A DNA stretch of 64,000 nt, taken from assembly GCF_029814935.1 (NCBI RefSeq), contig NZ_CP104582.1, positions 3,534,001-3,598,000 of the forward strand, read 5' to 3'. The notes under the pieces were generated by a model that was not told the origin of the DNA, did no database searches, and saw only the letters and a list, made by a program, of their open reading frames with translations. The position numbers were made by a program, and so were the translations under genes. This DNA is from Pseudomonas sp. GD03919 (GTDB lineage: Bacteria; Pseudomonadota; Gammaproteobacteria; Pseudomonadales; Pseudomonadaceae). Positions 42,718 to 52,974 of this stretch are shown in pieces. Numbering within the stretch: the first letter of the stretch is position 1; every line of letters begins with the position of its first letter.

Positions 42718-44145
42718 ATGTCTGACTCGACGCAAAAACTCCGCCTCGGCGCGCTGATCGCGCTGGTGGTCGGCTCCATGGTCGGCGGCGGTATTTTCTC
42801 GCTACCGCAAAACATCGCCGCCAGCGCCAGTGCCGGCGCCACCCTGATCGGCTGGCTGATCACCGGAGTGGGCATGCTGACCCTGGCCTTCGTCTTCCAG
42901 ACCCTGGCCAACCGTAAGCCCGAGCTCGACGGCGGGGTCTACGCCTATGCCAAGGCCGGTTTCGGCGACTACATGGGCTTTTCCTCGGCCTGGGGCTACT
43001 GGATCAGCGCCTGGATCGGCAACGTCAGCTACATGGTGCTGCTGTTCTCCACCCTGGGATATTTCTTCCCGGTGTTCGGCGAGGGCAACACCCTGCCGGC
43101 GGTGATCTGCGCCTCGGTGCTGCTGTGGCTGCTGCACTTCCTGGTGCTGCGCGGAATCAAGGAAGCCGCCTTCATCAACACCATCACCACCATCGCCAAG
43201 ATGGTGCCGCTGGTGCTGTTCATCGTGATCGCCGCCATCGCCTTCAAGATGGACGTGTTCACCAGTGACTTCTGGGGTGCGGGCAACACCGAGTTGGGCA
43301 GCGTGATGGACCAGGTGCGCAACATGATGCTGGTCACCGTCTGGGTGTTCATCGGCATCGAAGGCGCCAGCATCTTCTCCGCACGCGCCGAGAAGCGTAG
43401 CGATGTGGGCAAGGCTACCGTGATCGGCTTCGTCGGCGTGCTGCTGCTGCTGGTGCTGGTCAACGTGCTGTCGCAAGGCATCATGGCCCAGGCCGAACTG
43501 GCCGGGCTGAAGAACCCCTCGATGGCCGGCGTGCTGGAGCACGTGGTCGGTCCCTGGGGCGCCCAGCTGATCTCCATCGGCCTGATCGTCTCGCTGGCCG
43601 GAGCCCTGTTGTCCTGGACCCTGCTGTGCGCCGAGATCCTCTTCGCCAGCGCCCGCGACCACACCATGCCGGAGTTCCTGCGCAAGGAGAATGCCAACCA
43701 CGTTCCGGCCAACGCACTGTGGCTGTCCAACGGGCTGATCCAGCTGTTCCTGATCATCACCCTGTTCAACAGCTCCACCTACCTGAGCCTGCTGTACCTG
43801 GCCACCTCGATGATCCTGGTGCCCTACTTCTGGTCCAGCGCCTACGGCGTACTGCTGGCGGTGCGTGGCGAGACCTACGAGAACGCCGGCGGCGAGCGCA
43901 ACAAGGACCTGCTGATCGCGCTGATCTCGTCCATCTACGCCATCTGGCTGGTCTATGCCGCCGGCATCCAGTACCTGCTGCTGTCCGCGCTGCTCTATGC
44001 GCCGGGCGCCATCCTGTTCGCCAAGGCCAAGCGCGAACTGGGCCAACCCGTATTCACCGGCGTCGAGAAGATCATCTTCGTCGCCGTGCTGATTGGTGCC
44101 GCCATTGCCGCCTACGGGCTGTACGACGGTTTCCTCAGTCTGTAA
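42718..44145 (+). CDS. arcD: Arginine/ornithine antiporter
   Basis: A 475-residue APC-superfamily antiporter with 12-13 hydrophobic helices; the opening LIALVVGSMVGGGIFSLPQN is the substrate-binding GxGIFxLP-type motif of TM1. It exchanges external arginine for internal ornithine in the arginine deiminase pathway. AAGGAGG lies eight bases before the ATG. arcA follows after 15 bases. Confidence 0.94.
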   Translation: MSDSTQKLRLGALIALVVGSMVGGGIFSLPQNIAASASAGATLIGWLITGVGMLTLAFVFQTLANRKPELDGGVYAYAKAGFGDYMGFSSAWGYWISAWIGNVSYMVLLFSTLGYFFPVFGEGNTLPAVICASVLLWLLHFLVLRGIKEAAFINTITTIAKMVPLVLFIVIAAIAFKMDVFTSDFWGAGNTELGSVMDQVRNMMLVTVWVFIGIEGASIFSARAEKRSDVGKATVIGFVGVLLLLVLVNVLSQGIMAQAELAGLKNPSMAGVLEHVVGPWGAQLISIGLIVSLAGALLSWTLLCAEILFASARDHTMPEFLRKENANHVPANALWLSNGLIQLFLIITLFNSSTYLSLLYLATSMILVPYFWSSAYGVLLAVRGETYENAGGERNKDLLIALISSIYAIWLVYAAGIQYLLLSALLYAPGAILFAKAKRELGQPVFTGVEKIIFVAVLIGAAIAAYGLYDGFLSL

Positions 44146-44160
44146 GAGAAGGAGTTCGAC

Positions 44161-45411
44161 ATGTCCAAGAAAGCCCTAGGCGTTCATTCCGAAGCCGGCA
44201 AGCTGCACAAGGTGATGGTCTGTTCGCCGGGTCTGGCCCATCTGCGCCTGACCCCCAACAACTGCGACGAATTGCTGTTCGACGACGTGATCTGGGTCTC
44301 CCAGGCCAAGCGCGACCACTTCGACTTCATGACCAAGATGCGCGAACGCGGCATCGAAGTGGTCGAGATGCATAACCTGCTCGAGGAGACGGTGAAGAAT
44401 CCCGAGGCCCTGAAGTGGATCCTCGACCGCAAGATCACCGCCAACAGCGTCGGTCTCGGCCTGCAGAGCGAAGTACGCTCCTTCATCGAGGGACTGGAAG
44501 CGCGCAAGGTCGCCGAGTTCCTGATCGGAGGCGTGTCCGGAGCCGATCTGGCCAAGCACAAGGATTCCGAGGCGGCGAAGATGTTCAACGCCTACCTGGG
44601 CGAGTCCAGCTTCCTCTTCCCGCCACTGCCGAACACCCAGTTCACCCGTGACACCACCTGCTGGATCTACGGCGGCGTGACCCTCAACCCGATGTACTGG
44701 CCGGCGCGTCGCCAGGAAACCCTGCTGACCACCGCGATCTACAAGTTCCACCCGGATTTCATCAACGAGCAATTCGAAATCTGGTACGGCGATCCGGACC
44801 AGGATCACGGCTCGGCCACCCTCGAAGGCGGTGACGTGATGCCGATCGGCAACGGTACCGTGCTGATCGGCATGGGCGAGCGCTCCTCGCATCAGGCCAT
44901 CGGCCAGGTGGCCAAGGCCCTGTTCGCCAAGGGCGCCGCGGAGAAAGTGGTGGTCGCCGGCCTCGGCAAATCCCGCGCCGCCATGCACCTGGATACCGTG
45001 TTCAGCTTCTGTGACCGCGACCTGGTCACGGTCTTCCCGGAAGTGGCCTACAACATCGTGCCCTTCGTGTTGCGACCGGACGAAAGCAAGCCCGGCGGCA
45101 TCGACGTGCGCCGCGAGGACAAGTCCTTCATCAACGTGGTCGCCGAATCGCTCAACCTGAAGAAACTGCGCGTGGTGGAAACCGGCGGCGACAGCTTCGA
45201 GGCCGAGCGCGAGCAGTGGGACGACGGCAACAACGTGGTCTGCCTGGAACCGGGCGTGGTGATCGGCTACGACCGCAACACCTACACCAACACCCTGCTG
45301 CGCAAGGCTGGTGTCGAGGTCATCACCATCAGCGCCAGCGAACTGGGACGCGGCCGCGGCGGTGGCCACTGCATGACCTGCCCGATCATCCGCGACCCGA
45401 TCGACTACTGA
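44161..45411 (+). CDS. arcA: Arginine deiminase
   Basis: A 416-residue guanidino-group-modifying enzyme. Conserved blocks: [40 protein letters not shown] (catalytic Glu/His region) and the C-terminal [20 protein letters not shown] with the nucleophile Cys404. It hydrolyses arginine to citrulline and ammonia. AGAAGGAG precedes the ATG. It is the second gene of arcDABC; a GC-rich hairpin follows. Confidence 0.95.
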   Translation: MSKKALGVHSEAGKLHKVMVCSPGLAHLRLTPNNCDELLFDDVIWVSQAKRDHFDFMTKMRERGIEVVEMHNLLEETVKNPEALKWILDRKITANSVGLGLQSEVRSFIEGLEARKVAEFLIGGVSGADLAKHKDSEAAKMFNAYLGESSFLFPPLPNTQFTRDTTCWIYGGVTLNPMYWPARRQETLLTTAIYKFHPDFINEQFEIWYGDPDQDHGSATLEGGDVMPIGNGTVLIGMGERSSHQAIGQVAKALFAKGAAEKVVVAGLGKSRAAMHLDTVFSFCDRDLVTVFPEVAYNIVPFVLRPDESKPGGIDVRREDKSFINVVAESLNLKKLRVVETGGDSFEAEREQWDDGNNVVCLEPGVVIGYDRNTYTNTLLRKAGVEVITISASELGRGRGGGHCMTCPIIRDPIDY

Positions 45412-45420
45412 TCCATCACG

Positions 45421-45440
45421 CCCCTCCCAACCGGGAGGGG
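45421..45440 (+). terminator. Hairpin between arcA and arcB
   Basis: CCCCTCCC-AACC-GGGAGGGG, eight pairs, 10 bases after the arcA stop. Without a T run it probably stabilises or processes the arc mRNA rather than ending it, as known processing occurs in the P. aeruginosa arc operon. Confidence 0.65.
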
Positions 45441-45517
45441 CAGCTCGCGCCAACGCGAGCCGCCTTCTGCCGCAAGGCGAAGGCCATTCCCTCTATCAGT
45501 GCCAAGGAGAAAGAACC

Positions 45518-46528
45518 ATGGCGTTCAACATGCACAACCGCAACCTGCTCAGCCTGATGCACCACAGCACCCGCGAGCTGCGCTACCTGCTCGACCTCTC
45601 GCGCGACCTCAAGCGCGCCAAGTACACCGGCACCGAGCAGCAGCACCTGCAGCGCAAGAACATCGCGCTGATCTTCGAGAAGACCTCCACCCGCACCCGC
45701 TGCGCCTTCGAGGTCGCCGCCTATGACCAGGGCGCCAACGTCACCTATATCGACCCGGGCTCCTCGCAGATCGGCCACAAGGAATCGATGAAGGACACCG
45801 CCCGCGTGCTCGGGCGCATGTACGACGCCATCGAGTACCGCGGCTTCAAGCAGGAAATCGTCGAGGAACTGGCCAGCTATGCCGGCGTGCCGGTGTTCAA
45901 CGGCCTGACCGACGAATACCACCCGACGCAGATGCTCGCCGACGTCCTGACCATGCGCGAGCACAGCGACAAGCCGCTACATGACATCAGCTACGCCTAC
46001 CTCGGCGACGCCCGCAACAACATGGGCAACTCGCTGCTGCTGATCGGCGCCAAGCTAGGCATGGATGTGCGCATCGCCGCGCCCAAGGCCCTGTGGCCGA
46101 GCGACGAACATGTCGCTGCGTGCAAGCAGTTCGCCGAGGAAAGCGGCGCGCGCATCCTGCTCACCGAAGACCCGAAAGAAGCCGTCAAGGGCGTCGACTT
46201 CATCCACACCGACGTCTGGGTATCGATGGGCGAGCCGGTGGAAGCCTGGGGCGAACGCATCCAGGAACTGCTGCCGTATCAGGTCAATACCGAGATCATG
46301 AAGGCCGCCGGCAACCCTCGGGTGAAATTCATGCATTGCCTGCCGGCCTTCCACAACAGCGAGACCAAGGTCGGCAAGCAGATCGCCGAGCAGTATCCGC
46401 AGTTGGCCAATGGCATCGAGGTTACCGAGGACGTCTTCGAGTCGCCGTGGAACATCGCCTTCGAGCAGGCGGAAAACCGCATGCACACGATCAAGGCCAT
46501 TCTGGTGGCGACCCTGGCTGATATTTAG
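45518..46528 (+). CDS. arcB: Catabolic ornithine carbamoyltransferase
   Basis: A 336-residue enzyme with the carbamoyl-phosphate site [47 protein letters not shown] and the ornithine-site HCLPAFHN. It phosphorolyses citrulline to ornithine and carbamoyl phosphate. The start AACCATGGCGTTCAACATG offers GCG at codon 2, and the ATG at 45,518 follows AAGGAGAAAG. Third gene of arcDABC. Confidence 0.94.
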   Translation: MAFNMHNRNLLSLMHHSTRELRYLLDLSRDLKRAKYTGTEQQHLQRKNIALIFEKTSTRTRCAFEVAAYDQGANVTYIDPGSSQIGHKESMKDTARVLGRMYDAIEYRGFKQEIVEELASYAGVPVFNGLTDEYHPTQMLADVLTMREHSDKPLHDISYAYLGDARNNMGNSLLLIGAKLGMDVRIAAPKALWPSDEHVAACKQFAEESGARILLTEDPKEAVKGVDFIHTDVWVSMGEPVEAWGERIQELLPYQVNTEIMKAAGNPRVKFMHCLPAFHNSETKVGKQIAEQYPQLANGIEVTEDVFESPWNIAFEQAENRMHTIKAILVATLADI

Positions 46529-46534
46529 GTCGAC

Positions 46535-46672
46535 GTAGCCCGATGCAATCCGGGGATGAGCTTGTCTCCCCTCTCCCATTTATGGGAGAGGGGCCGGGGG
46601 AGAGGGTCTGACCGGCAACACAGCCATGTAGGAACGACCTGTTCCAATACCCCGGATTACATCCGGGCTACG
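46535..46672. repeat. REP pair enclosing a CCCCTCTCCC hairpin, between arcB and arcC
   Basis: Outer units are GTAGCCCGATGCAATCCGGGG (46,535-46,555) and CCCGGATTACATCCGGGCTAC. Between them is CCCCTCTCCC-ATTTAT-GGGAGAGGGG (46,568-46,593), a second repeat type. The 165-base gap between arcB and arcC is filled by these elements. Confidence 0.7.
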
Positions 46673-46693
46673 AACACGGACAAGGAGAACAGC

Positions 46694-47620
46694 ATGCGAC
46701 TCGTCATCGCCCTGGGCGGCAACGCCCTGCTTCGCCGCGGTGAAGCCATGACCGCGGAAAACCAACGTGAGAACGTACGTACCGCTTGCAAACAGATCGC
46801 CAAGGTGGCGCCCGGCAACGAGCTGGTGATTGCCCACGGCAACGGCCCGCAGGTCGGCCTGCTGGCCCTGCAGGGCAAAGCCTATGACGCCGCCAACCCC
46901 TACCCGCTGGACGTGCTCGGCGCCGAGACAGAAGGCATGATCGGTTACATGATCGAACAGGAGCTGGGCAACCTGCTACCCTTCGAAGTGCCCTTCGCCA
47001 CCCTGCTCACCCAAGTGGAAGTGGACAGCGCCGACCCGGCCTTCAAGAACCCAACCAAACCCATCGGCCCGGTCTACGGCAAGGAAGAAGCCGAACGCCT
47101 GGCCGCCGAGAAAGGCTGGAGTATCGCCCCGGACGGCGACAAGTTCCGCCGCGTAGTGGCCAGCCCACGTCCGCAACGCATCTTCGAGATCCGCCCGATC
47201 AAGTGGCTGCTGGAAAAAGGCAGCGTGGTGATCTGCGCCGGTGGCGGCGGCATTCCCACAATGTACGACGGCAACCAGCTACGCGGCGTCGAGGCAGTAA
47301 TCGACAAGGATCTGTGCTCGGCACTGCTGGCCGAACAGCTCAACGCCGACCTGCTGGTGATCGCCACCGATGTCGACGCCGCCTATGTCGACTGGGGCAA
47401 ACCCACGCAGCGATCCATCGCCGAAGCCCATCCCGATGAAATCGAGAAACTCGGCTTCGCCGCAGGTTCCATGGGACCTAAGGTACAGGCTGCCTGCGAG
47501 TTCGCGCGTAATACCGGCAACAGTGCAGTGATCGGCTCGCTGGAAAACATCGAAGCCATCGTCCAGGGCCGTTCCGGCACGCGCATCAGTCTGGACGCCA
47601 AGGGCATCATCCATCGCTGA
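46694..47620 (+). CDS. arcC: Carbamate kinase
   Basis: A 308-residue amino-acid-kinase-fold enzyme: [56 protein letters not shown] and [18 protein letters not shown]. It makes ATP from carbamoyl phosphate in the last step of the deiminase pathway. CAAGGAGAACAGC precedes the ATG. Fourth arc gene; the insertion of REP units before it may uncouple its expression somewhat. Confidence 0.94.
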   Translation: MRLVIALGGNALLRRGEAMTAENQRENVRTACKQIAKVAPGNELVIAHGNGPQVGLLALQGKAYDAANPYPLDVLGAETEGMIGYMIEQELGNLLPFEVPFATLLTQVEVDSADPAFKNPTKPIGPVYGKEEAERLAAEKGWSIAPDGDKFRRVVASPRPQRIFEIRPIKWLLEKGSVVICAGGGGIPTMYDGNQLRGVEAVIDKDLCSALLAEQLNADLLVIATDVDAAYVDWGKPTQRSIAEAHPDEIEKLGFAAGSMGPKVQAACEFARNTGNSAVIGSLENIEAIVQGRSGTRISLDAKGIIHR

Positions 47621-47632
47621 GAGGGCACGAGC

Positions 47633-47998
47633 ATGTTCACCCCTGGTCACCTGCACCGCGACAACCACGACCGCCCCGAGCATATGCGCCAACTGCCGCC
47701 CTTCTCAGTGGAATTCTACTACGAAGTCCGCCAGGACCCGCAGCAGGGGCCGATGCTGCACATGCGCCTGGTCGGCGAGGTGGACGGCAGGCCTTTCGAG
47801 GAAACCTTCGAACTGCACCGCGACGTCGCCTTCAACTTCGCCAGCGTCGCCACCCGCATCGCCGCCCGCCATGGCCTGCCCCCCAACGCCAGCCCGGTAA
47901 TGCGCGGCCACGACGAATACGACAAGGTATTCGCCGATATCCGCGCCAAGCTGCACGCCAAACCAGGCGAGCCGGTGAACCTCGACCACGTGCTTTGA
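47633..47998 (+). CDS. DUF5064-like small protein
   Basis: A 121-residue protein, MFTPGHLHRDNHDRPEHMRQ ... FSVEFYYEVRQDPQQGPMLH, MRLVGEVDGRPFEETFELHR, with a C-terminal VFADIRAKLHAKPGEPVNLD. It resembles the Pseudomonas-restricted DUF5064 family; function unknown. It begins 12 bases after arcC, so it is probably part of the arc transcript. Confidence 0.7.
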   Translation: MFTPGHLHRDNHDRPEHMRQLPPFSVEFYYEVRQDPQQGPMLHMRLVGEVDGRPFEETFELHRDVAFNFASVATRIAARHGLPPNASPVMRGHDEYDKVFADIRAKLHAKPGEPVNLDHVL

Positions 47999-48434
47999 CC
48001 CAGTTCCGCGCTACGTGCGCCCAACCCTGGGTGCGCGCTGCTGCGCTCACGCAGCGTCAAGGATCCGCAACTGGCCGATCAACTGCTCAAGACCACTCGC
48101 GCACAACTGCTCGCCAGGACAGCAACCCGCAAAATCTGAACGCGCATCAGCCGAACCGCCCCCGCCCCGACGAGGTAGCACACGGGGAGTGCCAGGGCTC
48201 ACCTGTTTCCGGCCAAGCCACCCATGGCGCACCCAGCTCTGGCTTTTTGTCCTGAAGGTCAGGAAAAGTGCAACGAAAAGCCCTTGATCGACGGCAATCC
48301 CCCGTGTATCCGATTGATTTGCATTGAATATGCGCAATGAAGAGAATTGGCGCCGTTTTTGCCTTGGCAGTACCAACCTGACTGCACAGACAGGTTCATA
48401 ACCATAACGACACGACGCCCATCAGGAGCCCCCG
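47999..48434. other. Intergenic gap with a possible small gene remnant
   Basis: A frame from about 48,050 reads SVKDPQLADQLLKTTRAQLL then ARTATRKI and stops at about 48,139. It looks like the C-terminal helix of some protein, but no upstream part is in frame and I cannot name it. The rest, up to the porin start, includes AT-rich sequence (48,290-48,345) that may hold the promoter. Confidence 0.3.
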
Positions 48435-49241
48435 ATGAACCGCACATTCTCTTACTCGATCCTGGCCGCCGGTCTCCTGGCAGGCGGGCAAGCCGTTGCC
48501 AGTGATCTGCTGCAGTGGCAGAACAACAGCCTGACCTACCTGTATGGCCAGGACTACAAGATCGACCCGGAAATCCAGCAGACCATCACCTTCGAACATG
48601 CCAGCGGCTGGAGCTTCGGTGACCTGTTCTTCTTCACCGACCTGATCAAGTACAACACCGATGCCAAGAACGGCAACGGCGACGGCCACACCTACTACGG
48701 CGAATTCAGCCCGCGCCTGTCGTTCGGCAAGATCAGCGGTAACGATCTGTCCTTCGGCCCGGTCAAAGACGTGCTGCTGGCCTTCACCTACGAATTTGGC
48801 GAGAAGGATGTCGATGCCCTCCTGCTCGGCCCGGCGGTCGACCTGGACATCCCCGGCTTCGATTACTTCCAGCTCAATACCTACCTGCGCAAACCGACCA
48901 GCAGCCGTCCTGGCAAGAACGTCTGGCAGATCACGCCGGTCTGGAGCTACACCATCCCGGTTGGCGAATCCGATGTGGTCATCGATGGTTTCATCGACTG
49001 GGTCGTGGACAACGACGAGAACCGCCGTGGCGAATACCAGGCCAACCTGCACTTCAACCCGCAGATCAAGTACGACCTGGGCAAGGCCATGAAATGGGGT
49101 GAGAAGCAGCTTTACGTCGGTATCGAGTACGACTACTGGAAGAACAAGTACGGCATCAAGGACGGCGGCTTCGTCAGCGACAACTTCGTCGGCCCGACCA
49201 ACCAGAACAGCGCCAGCCTGTTGGTCAAGGCGCACTTCTGA
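48435..49241 (+). CDS. Tsx/OmpK-like nucleoside-specific outer-membrane channel
   Basis: A 268-residue beta-barrel protein with a signal peptide ending AVASD (SILAAGLLAGGQAVA). The barrel strands start LLQWQNNSLTYLYGQDYKID; YYGEFSPRLSFGKISGNDLS and VGIEYDYWKNKYGIKDGG are Tsx-family blocks, and the C-terminus ends in Phe (LLVKAHF), as for outer-membrane insertion. Likely a nucleoside-type pore; substrate not shown. GGAGCCCCCG precedes the ATG. Confidence 0.85.
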   Translation: MNRTFSYSILAAGLLAGGQAVASDLLQWQNNSLTYLYGQDYKIDPEIQQTITFEHASGWSFGDLFFFTDLIKYNTDAKNGNGDGHTYYGEFSPRLSFGKISGNDLSFGPVKDVLLAFTYEFGEKDVDALLLGPAVDLDIPGFDYFQLNTYLRKPTSSRPGKNVWQITPVWSYTIPVGESDVVIDGFIDWVVDNDENRRGEYQANLHFNPQIKYDLGKAMKWGEKQLYVGIEYDYWKNKYGIKDGGFVSDNFVGPTNQNSASLLVKAHF

Positions 49242-49385
49242 CGGTTCCTCCGCCTGCATCGCAGGTGGTTACTCGGTAATCTGCCAGCCAAGGTCGCAGC
49301 CACTTGCGACCTTCGGCCAATGCCACCGACGCGCCAGGCATGCTTAGCTGCCTGGCATCACCAGACCTTCACCCAAGGATGGACG

Positions 49386-50231
49386 ATGCCACCGCGTATC
49401 CTGCTGCTGACCTGCCTTGCCATGCTGGCCTTCGCCGGCAACTCGCTGCTGTGCCGCCTGGCGCTGCGTGAAACCGACATCGATGCCGCCAGTTTCACCG
49501 CCATCCGCCTGCTCTGCGGTGCAGTGACCCTGTGGCTGTTGCTGAAACTGCGGCAGACCAAACAGCCCATGGCCGGCAACTGGCCTGGCGCCATGGCGCT
49601 GTTCACCTATGCAGCGGCGTTTTCCTTCGCCTACCTGCAACTGGATACCGGCATTGGCGCCCTGCTGCTGTTTGGCGCAGTGCAGTTGAGCATGCTGCTG
49701 TGGGGCCTGCTGCGGGGCGAACGCCTGGGCACGGCTGCCAGCCTCGGCACGGCACTGGCCACGGCTGGGCTGCTGGCACTCTTGCTACCGGGCGCCAGCG
49801 CGCCGCCGCTGCTGGCAGCGTTGCTGATGCTGCTGGCCGGCGTGGCCTGGGGCGCGTATTCACTGCTCGGGCGCGGCCTGGGTGATCCGTTGGCGGTGAC
49901 CGCCGGCAACTTCCTGCGTGCGGCGCCCCTGGCCATAGTACTGGCATTAGCGCTGCTGCCACAGCTGGACTGGGACGGCCCCGGTCTGCTCTACGCCCTG
50001 CTGTCGGGCGCACTGACCTCCGGCGTCGGTTATGCCATCTGGTACAGCGCACTGCCAGGTTTGCGCGCCAGCCAGGCCGCTACGGTACAGCTGAGCGTGC
50101 CGATTCTCGCTGCGCTCGGCGGCAGCCTGCTGCTGAACGAAGCGCTGAGCCTACGCCTGATGCTCAGTGCCGCTGCCGTGCTCGGCGGCATCGCGCTGGT
50201 GCTGAGTGCCAAACAACGAGCCGGGAGCTAA
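49386..50231 (+). CDS. EamA/DMT-family transporter
   Basis: A 281-residue membrane protein with ten predicted helices in two EamA repeats: CLAMLAFAGNSLLCRLALRE ... and ALLMLLAGVAWGAYSLLGRG. The drug/metabolite transporter family exports varied metabolites. The ATG at 49,386 after GGATGG gives the family start; the longer frame is not needed. It stands between the porin and a lipoprotein gene. Confidence 0.85.
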   Translation: MPPRILLLTCLAMLAFAGNSLLCRLALRETDIDAASFTAIRLLCGAVTLWLLLKLRQTKQPMAGNWPGAMALFTYAAAFSFAYLQLDTGIGALLLFGAVQLSMLLWGLLRGERLGTAASLGTALATAGLLALLLPGASAPPLLAALLMLLAGVAWGAYSLLGRGLGDPLAVTAGNFLRAAPLAIVLALALLPQLDWDGPGLLYALLSGALTSGVGYAIWYSALPGLRASQAATVQLSVPILAALGGSLLLNEALSLRLMLSAAAVLGGIALVLSAKQRAGS

Positions 50232-50285
50232 TCATGCGGGCAGCAGTCTTCTATGCTGAGCCCATCGAGTTTCAGGAAGACCGCC

Positions 50286-50762
50286 ATGCATCGCCTGCTT
50301 CGTCTCTGCCTCATCAGCCTGTTGCTGGCAGGCCTCGGCGCCTGCGCCAGCCTGGGCAACCATGATCCGCTACGGGTCGATCTGGTCGGCCTGGAGCCCC
50401 TGCCCGGCCAGGGTCTTGAGGTACGTTTCGCGGTCAAGCTGCGGGTACAGAACCCCAACGACAGCGCGGTGAGCTTCAACGGCATGGCACTGGAGCTGGA
50501 TGTGAATGGCCAGCCACTGGCCAGTGGCGTCAGCGACCAGAGCGGCAGCGTGCCGAGCTTCGGCGAGACGGTAGTGAGCGTACCGCTGAGCATCTCGGCA
50601 TTTTCAGTGATGCGCCAGGCCTGGGGGGTGGCCGGCTATCAACCCGGCCAGGAGGTGCCCTACAGGCTGCGCGGCAAACTCGCCGACGGTCTGTTCGGCA
50701 CCCGACGCTTCAGCGACAGCGGCACCCTCAACTGGCCGCAACCACCGGCCCGCTATCCATAG
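50286..50762 (+). CDS. LEA14/WHy-domain lipoprotein
   Basis: A 158-residue protein with a lipoprotein signal peptide (LISLLLAGLGAC, lipobox LGAC with the lipidated Cys at ~21) and a water-stress/hypersensitive (WHy) domain: VDLVGLEPLPGQGLEVRFAV, LRVQNPNDSAVSFNGMALEL. Such LEA type-2 proteins are found in the envelope; role unclear. The ATG is at 50,286 after GAAGACCGCC. Confidence 0.82.
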   Translation: MHRLLRLCLISLLLAGLGACASLGNHDPLRVDLVGLEPLPGQGLEVRFAVKLRVQNPNDSAVSFNGMALELDVNGQPLASGVSDQSGSVPSFGETVVSVPLSISAFSVMRQAWGVAGYQPGQEVPYRLRGKLADGLFGTRRFSDSGTLNWPQPPARYP

Positions 50763-50782
50763 CGCCGGCGACAGCGCCTGGC

Positions 50783-51577
50783 TCAGGCAGCCTGACGACT
50801 GTTACGCGCGGCCATGCTGCGGTGACAGGCGTCACCGAAGGCCTGAAAGATCTTCACCGAATCCGGGTTCAGGGCGGCCTGCCATTCCGGGTGCCACTGC
50901 ACCGCAAACAGGAAGGGCGACAGGCTCGGCGCATGCACCGCCTCGATCAGGCCATCCTCGGCGGTGGCCAGCACCTCCAGTCCCTTGCCCAGGTTACGGA
51001 TGGCCTGGCCATGCAGGGAGTTGACCTGAATCTCGTCCTTGCCCAGCAACTCGGCGAACCAGCTACCGGGCACAAGGCGTACGCTGTGACTGGCGGCGTA
51101 CTGCACCTCGACCGGATCCTCGGGATTCTCGCGATGATCGTTGAAACCCGGCTCGGCGTAGACCTTCTGATAAATGTCGCCGCCCAGCGCCACGTTGATT
51201 TCCTGCATGCCACGGCAGATGCCGAAAATCGGCAGGCCACGGGCAATGGCCGCCTTGATCAACCGCAGGTCGAACAGGTCACGGTCGCGATCCTGGCCCT
51301 TGTTCGGCGTTTCGTTTTCCTGGCCGTACAGCGCCGGGTCGATATTGCTGCCAGCACCAGTCAGGTACACGCCATCGGCCATGTCCAGGTACTGTTCGAG
51401 ATCACCGACGCCGCAGCAGGTCGGCACCAGCACCGGTACGCAAGCGGAGAACTCGACCAGAGGCTGGATGTATTTGTGCGTCATGACTTGATAGTCGTGG
51501 CCCTTGCGCTCTTGAGCGCCCATGGACATCAACACGACAGGCTTGCGAGGGGTATTGCGATTCTTGTTGTCGGACAT
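50783..51577 (-). CDS. Class I glutamine amidotransferase (PuuD/SpuA-like)
   Basis: A 264-residue GATase1-family hydrolase. The nucleophile elbow is PIFGICRGMQEINVALGG (Cys), and the dyad is in FLFAVQWHPEWQA (His, Glu). N-terminal VYLTGAGSNIDPALYG is also family-typical. Close relatives hydrolyse gamma-glutamyl-GABA in putrescine catabolism (PuuD, SpuA); a single-gene context gives no further support. Confidence 0.82.
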   Translation of the reverse strand: MSDNKNRNTPRKPVVLMSMGAQERKGHDYQVMTHKYIQPLVEFSACVPVLVPTCCGVGDLEQYLDMADGVYLTGAGSNIDPALYGQENETPNKGQDRDRDLFDLRLIKAAIARGLPIFGICRGMQEINVALGGDIYQKVYAEPGFNDHRENPEDPVEVQYAASHSVRLVPGSWFAELLGKDEIQVNSLHGQAIRNLGKGLEVLATAEDGLIEAVHAPSLSPFLFAVQWHPEWQAALNPDSVKIFQAFGDACHRSMAARNSRQAA

Positions 51578-52042
51578 ACGTCACCTTGGGACAGGCCGGG
51601 CCTGTCGTTGCTGTGCAGACCGCAGGCCAGCAGAACACTCTGCTGTAGCGCTGGCGGCCTGTTTGGCTAACCCCGTGCACCGAGACTCATCCTGAGCCTG
51701 AGTGCCGCCTTCCGACGGCGGCTCGAACCGGGTCAGCTCCATCCGGAGCGGGGCTGCAGCGAAGCTACCCGCTACCCGGTTCGGCAACGGAATCTGCAGC
51801 CAGTCTGCCCGAGGCGTAAAATATGTCAAACAAAACCGTGTAAATCTTTCTGACCGCACCGTCACCAATTCCCGGAAAACGCCCTTCATCAGGCGCAAAG
51901 CGATGACCCAAGGCTTATCCAGCGCAGATAAAAAGTCCAATATTCAGAACACCTACACTCCAAGCACTGCCCATCCTAGAGCGGCGCAGACGCACAAAAC
52001 CCTATATAATATGCGGTTTCTCATCAGCCCCGAGGACGCCCC
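51578..52042. other. Intergenic region, inverted repeat only
   Basis: No convincing gene. An inverted repeat CGAACCGGGT (51,724-51,733) and ACCCGGTTCG (51,774-51,783) lies in the middle. CTATATAATATGCG at about 52,001-52,014 is a good -10-like element for the yjdM gene. Confidence 0.45.
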
Positions 52043-52384
52043 TTGACCGCCCTGCCGCCCTGCCCCAAATGCAACTCCGAATACACCTACGAAGACGGCG
52101 ATCAACTGATCTGCCCCGAATGCGCCCACGAATGGAAGGCCGGCGAGAGCGCCGAGAGCACTGACGACGCGCGCGTGATCAAGGACTCGGTCGGCAACCT
52201 GCTGCAGGACGGCGACACCATCACCGTGATCAAGGATCTCAAGGTCAAGGGCTCGTCACTGGTGGTCAAGGTCGGCACCAAGGTGAAGAACATCCGCCTG
52301 GTTGACGGTGATCACGACATCGACTGCAAGATCGACGGTATTGGCGCGATGAAGCTCAAGTCGGAGTTCGTGCGCAAGGTGTGA
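52043..52384 (+). CDS. YjdM/PhnA-family zinc-ribbon protein
   Basis: A 113-residue protein with an N-terminal zinc ribbon (CPKC-N14-[35 protein letters not shown]) and a C-terminal SH3-like domain ([20 protein letters not shown]). The family was first called PhnA (alkylphosphonate uptake) but that role is doubtful. The frame needs a TTG start at 52,043; no ATG is available before the zinc ribbon. Confidence 0.88.
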   Translation: MTALPPCPKCNSEYTYEDGDQLICPECAHEWKAGESAESTDDARVIKDSVGNLLQDGDTITVIKDLKVKGSSLVVKVGTKVKNIRLVDGDHDIDCKIDGIGAMKLKSEFVRKV

Positions 52385-52459
52385 TCCGACAGCACATTGC
52401 GCGCATTCCTCATGAAACTTGGCTAGCCTCAGGGAAGGCCCGTCATGAGGAACGCCGCC

Positions 52460-52783
52460 ATGCGCTATCTGTTGCTCGCTCTACTGCTTCTGAGCACATC
52501 GCTGGCCGCACAACCCTGGCGTGTCGTGGTCGACGAACAGTTCGCCCCGTACAGCTTCGTGACTGCCGAGGACGATACCCCGCGCGGGCTCGATGTCGAG
52601 TTGGTCGATGCGGTGTTGCGCGAAGCACAGGTGCCCTACGAAATCCGCCTGTATCCCTGGGAGCGGGTCAAGCGCATGCTTGATCGCGGCGAGGTGCAGA
52701 TGGCCTTCCAGTTCGCCGGCACACTGCAGCGCCAGGCACAGTACGATCAGCCCTGGCAGCGCGATGCGCAGCCGAAGCGATGA
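52460..52783 (+). pseudogene. Solute-binding protein family 3, truncated
   Basis: Begins like a periplasmic binding protein of the polar amino-acid type: a signal peptide MRYLLLALLLLSTSLAA, then WRVVVDEQFAPYSFVTAEDD, GLDVELVDAVLREAQVPYEI and YPWERVKRMLDRGEVQMAF. The frame stops at residue ~107 after QYDQPWQRDAQPKR, while relatives have about 230-250 residues. Nothing in the next 190 bases continues the family. The ATG at 52,460 (AGGA upstream) is chosen. The gene is a 3'-deleted remnant. Confidence 0.75.
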
Positions 52784-52974
52784 ACTGTGGGTTGAGCTGC
52801 CCCATGCAGCAGACGCTGGCCTCGCTGCCATGCTGAGGTTCCCTGGCTGGCACGCACCCCAGTGGTGCGCGCAACACTCAGAAACTCAGTAAAGCGCAAA
52901 AATTCCATGCCGCCTGTGGTCTGGCGCATAAACCGTGCCGATCAATCCTCGGCACGGCAGAAAAATGCGCCGGA

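Noticed and set aside
48047..48376. A 109-codon minus-strand frame before the porin gene
   Set aside because: No ribosome-binding site or family resemblance; probably non-coding.
51702..52046. A 114-codon frame ahead of the zinc-ribbon gene
   Set aside because: No family features, overlaps the promoter region and has no ribosome-binding site.
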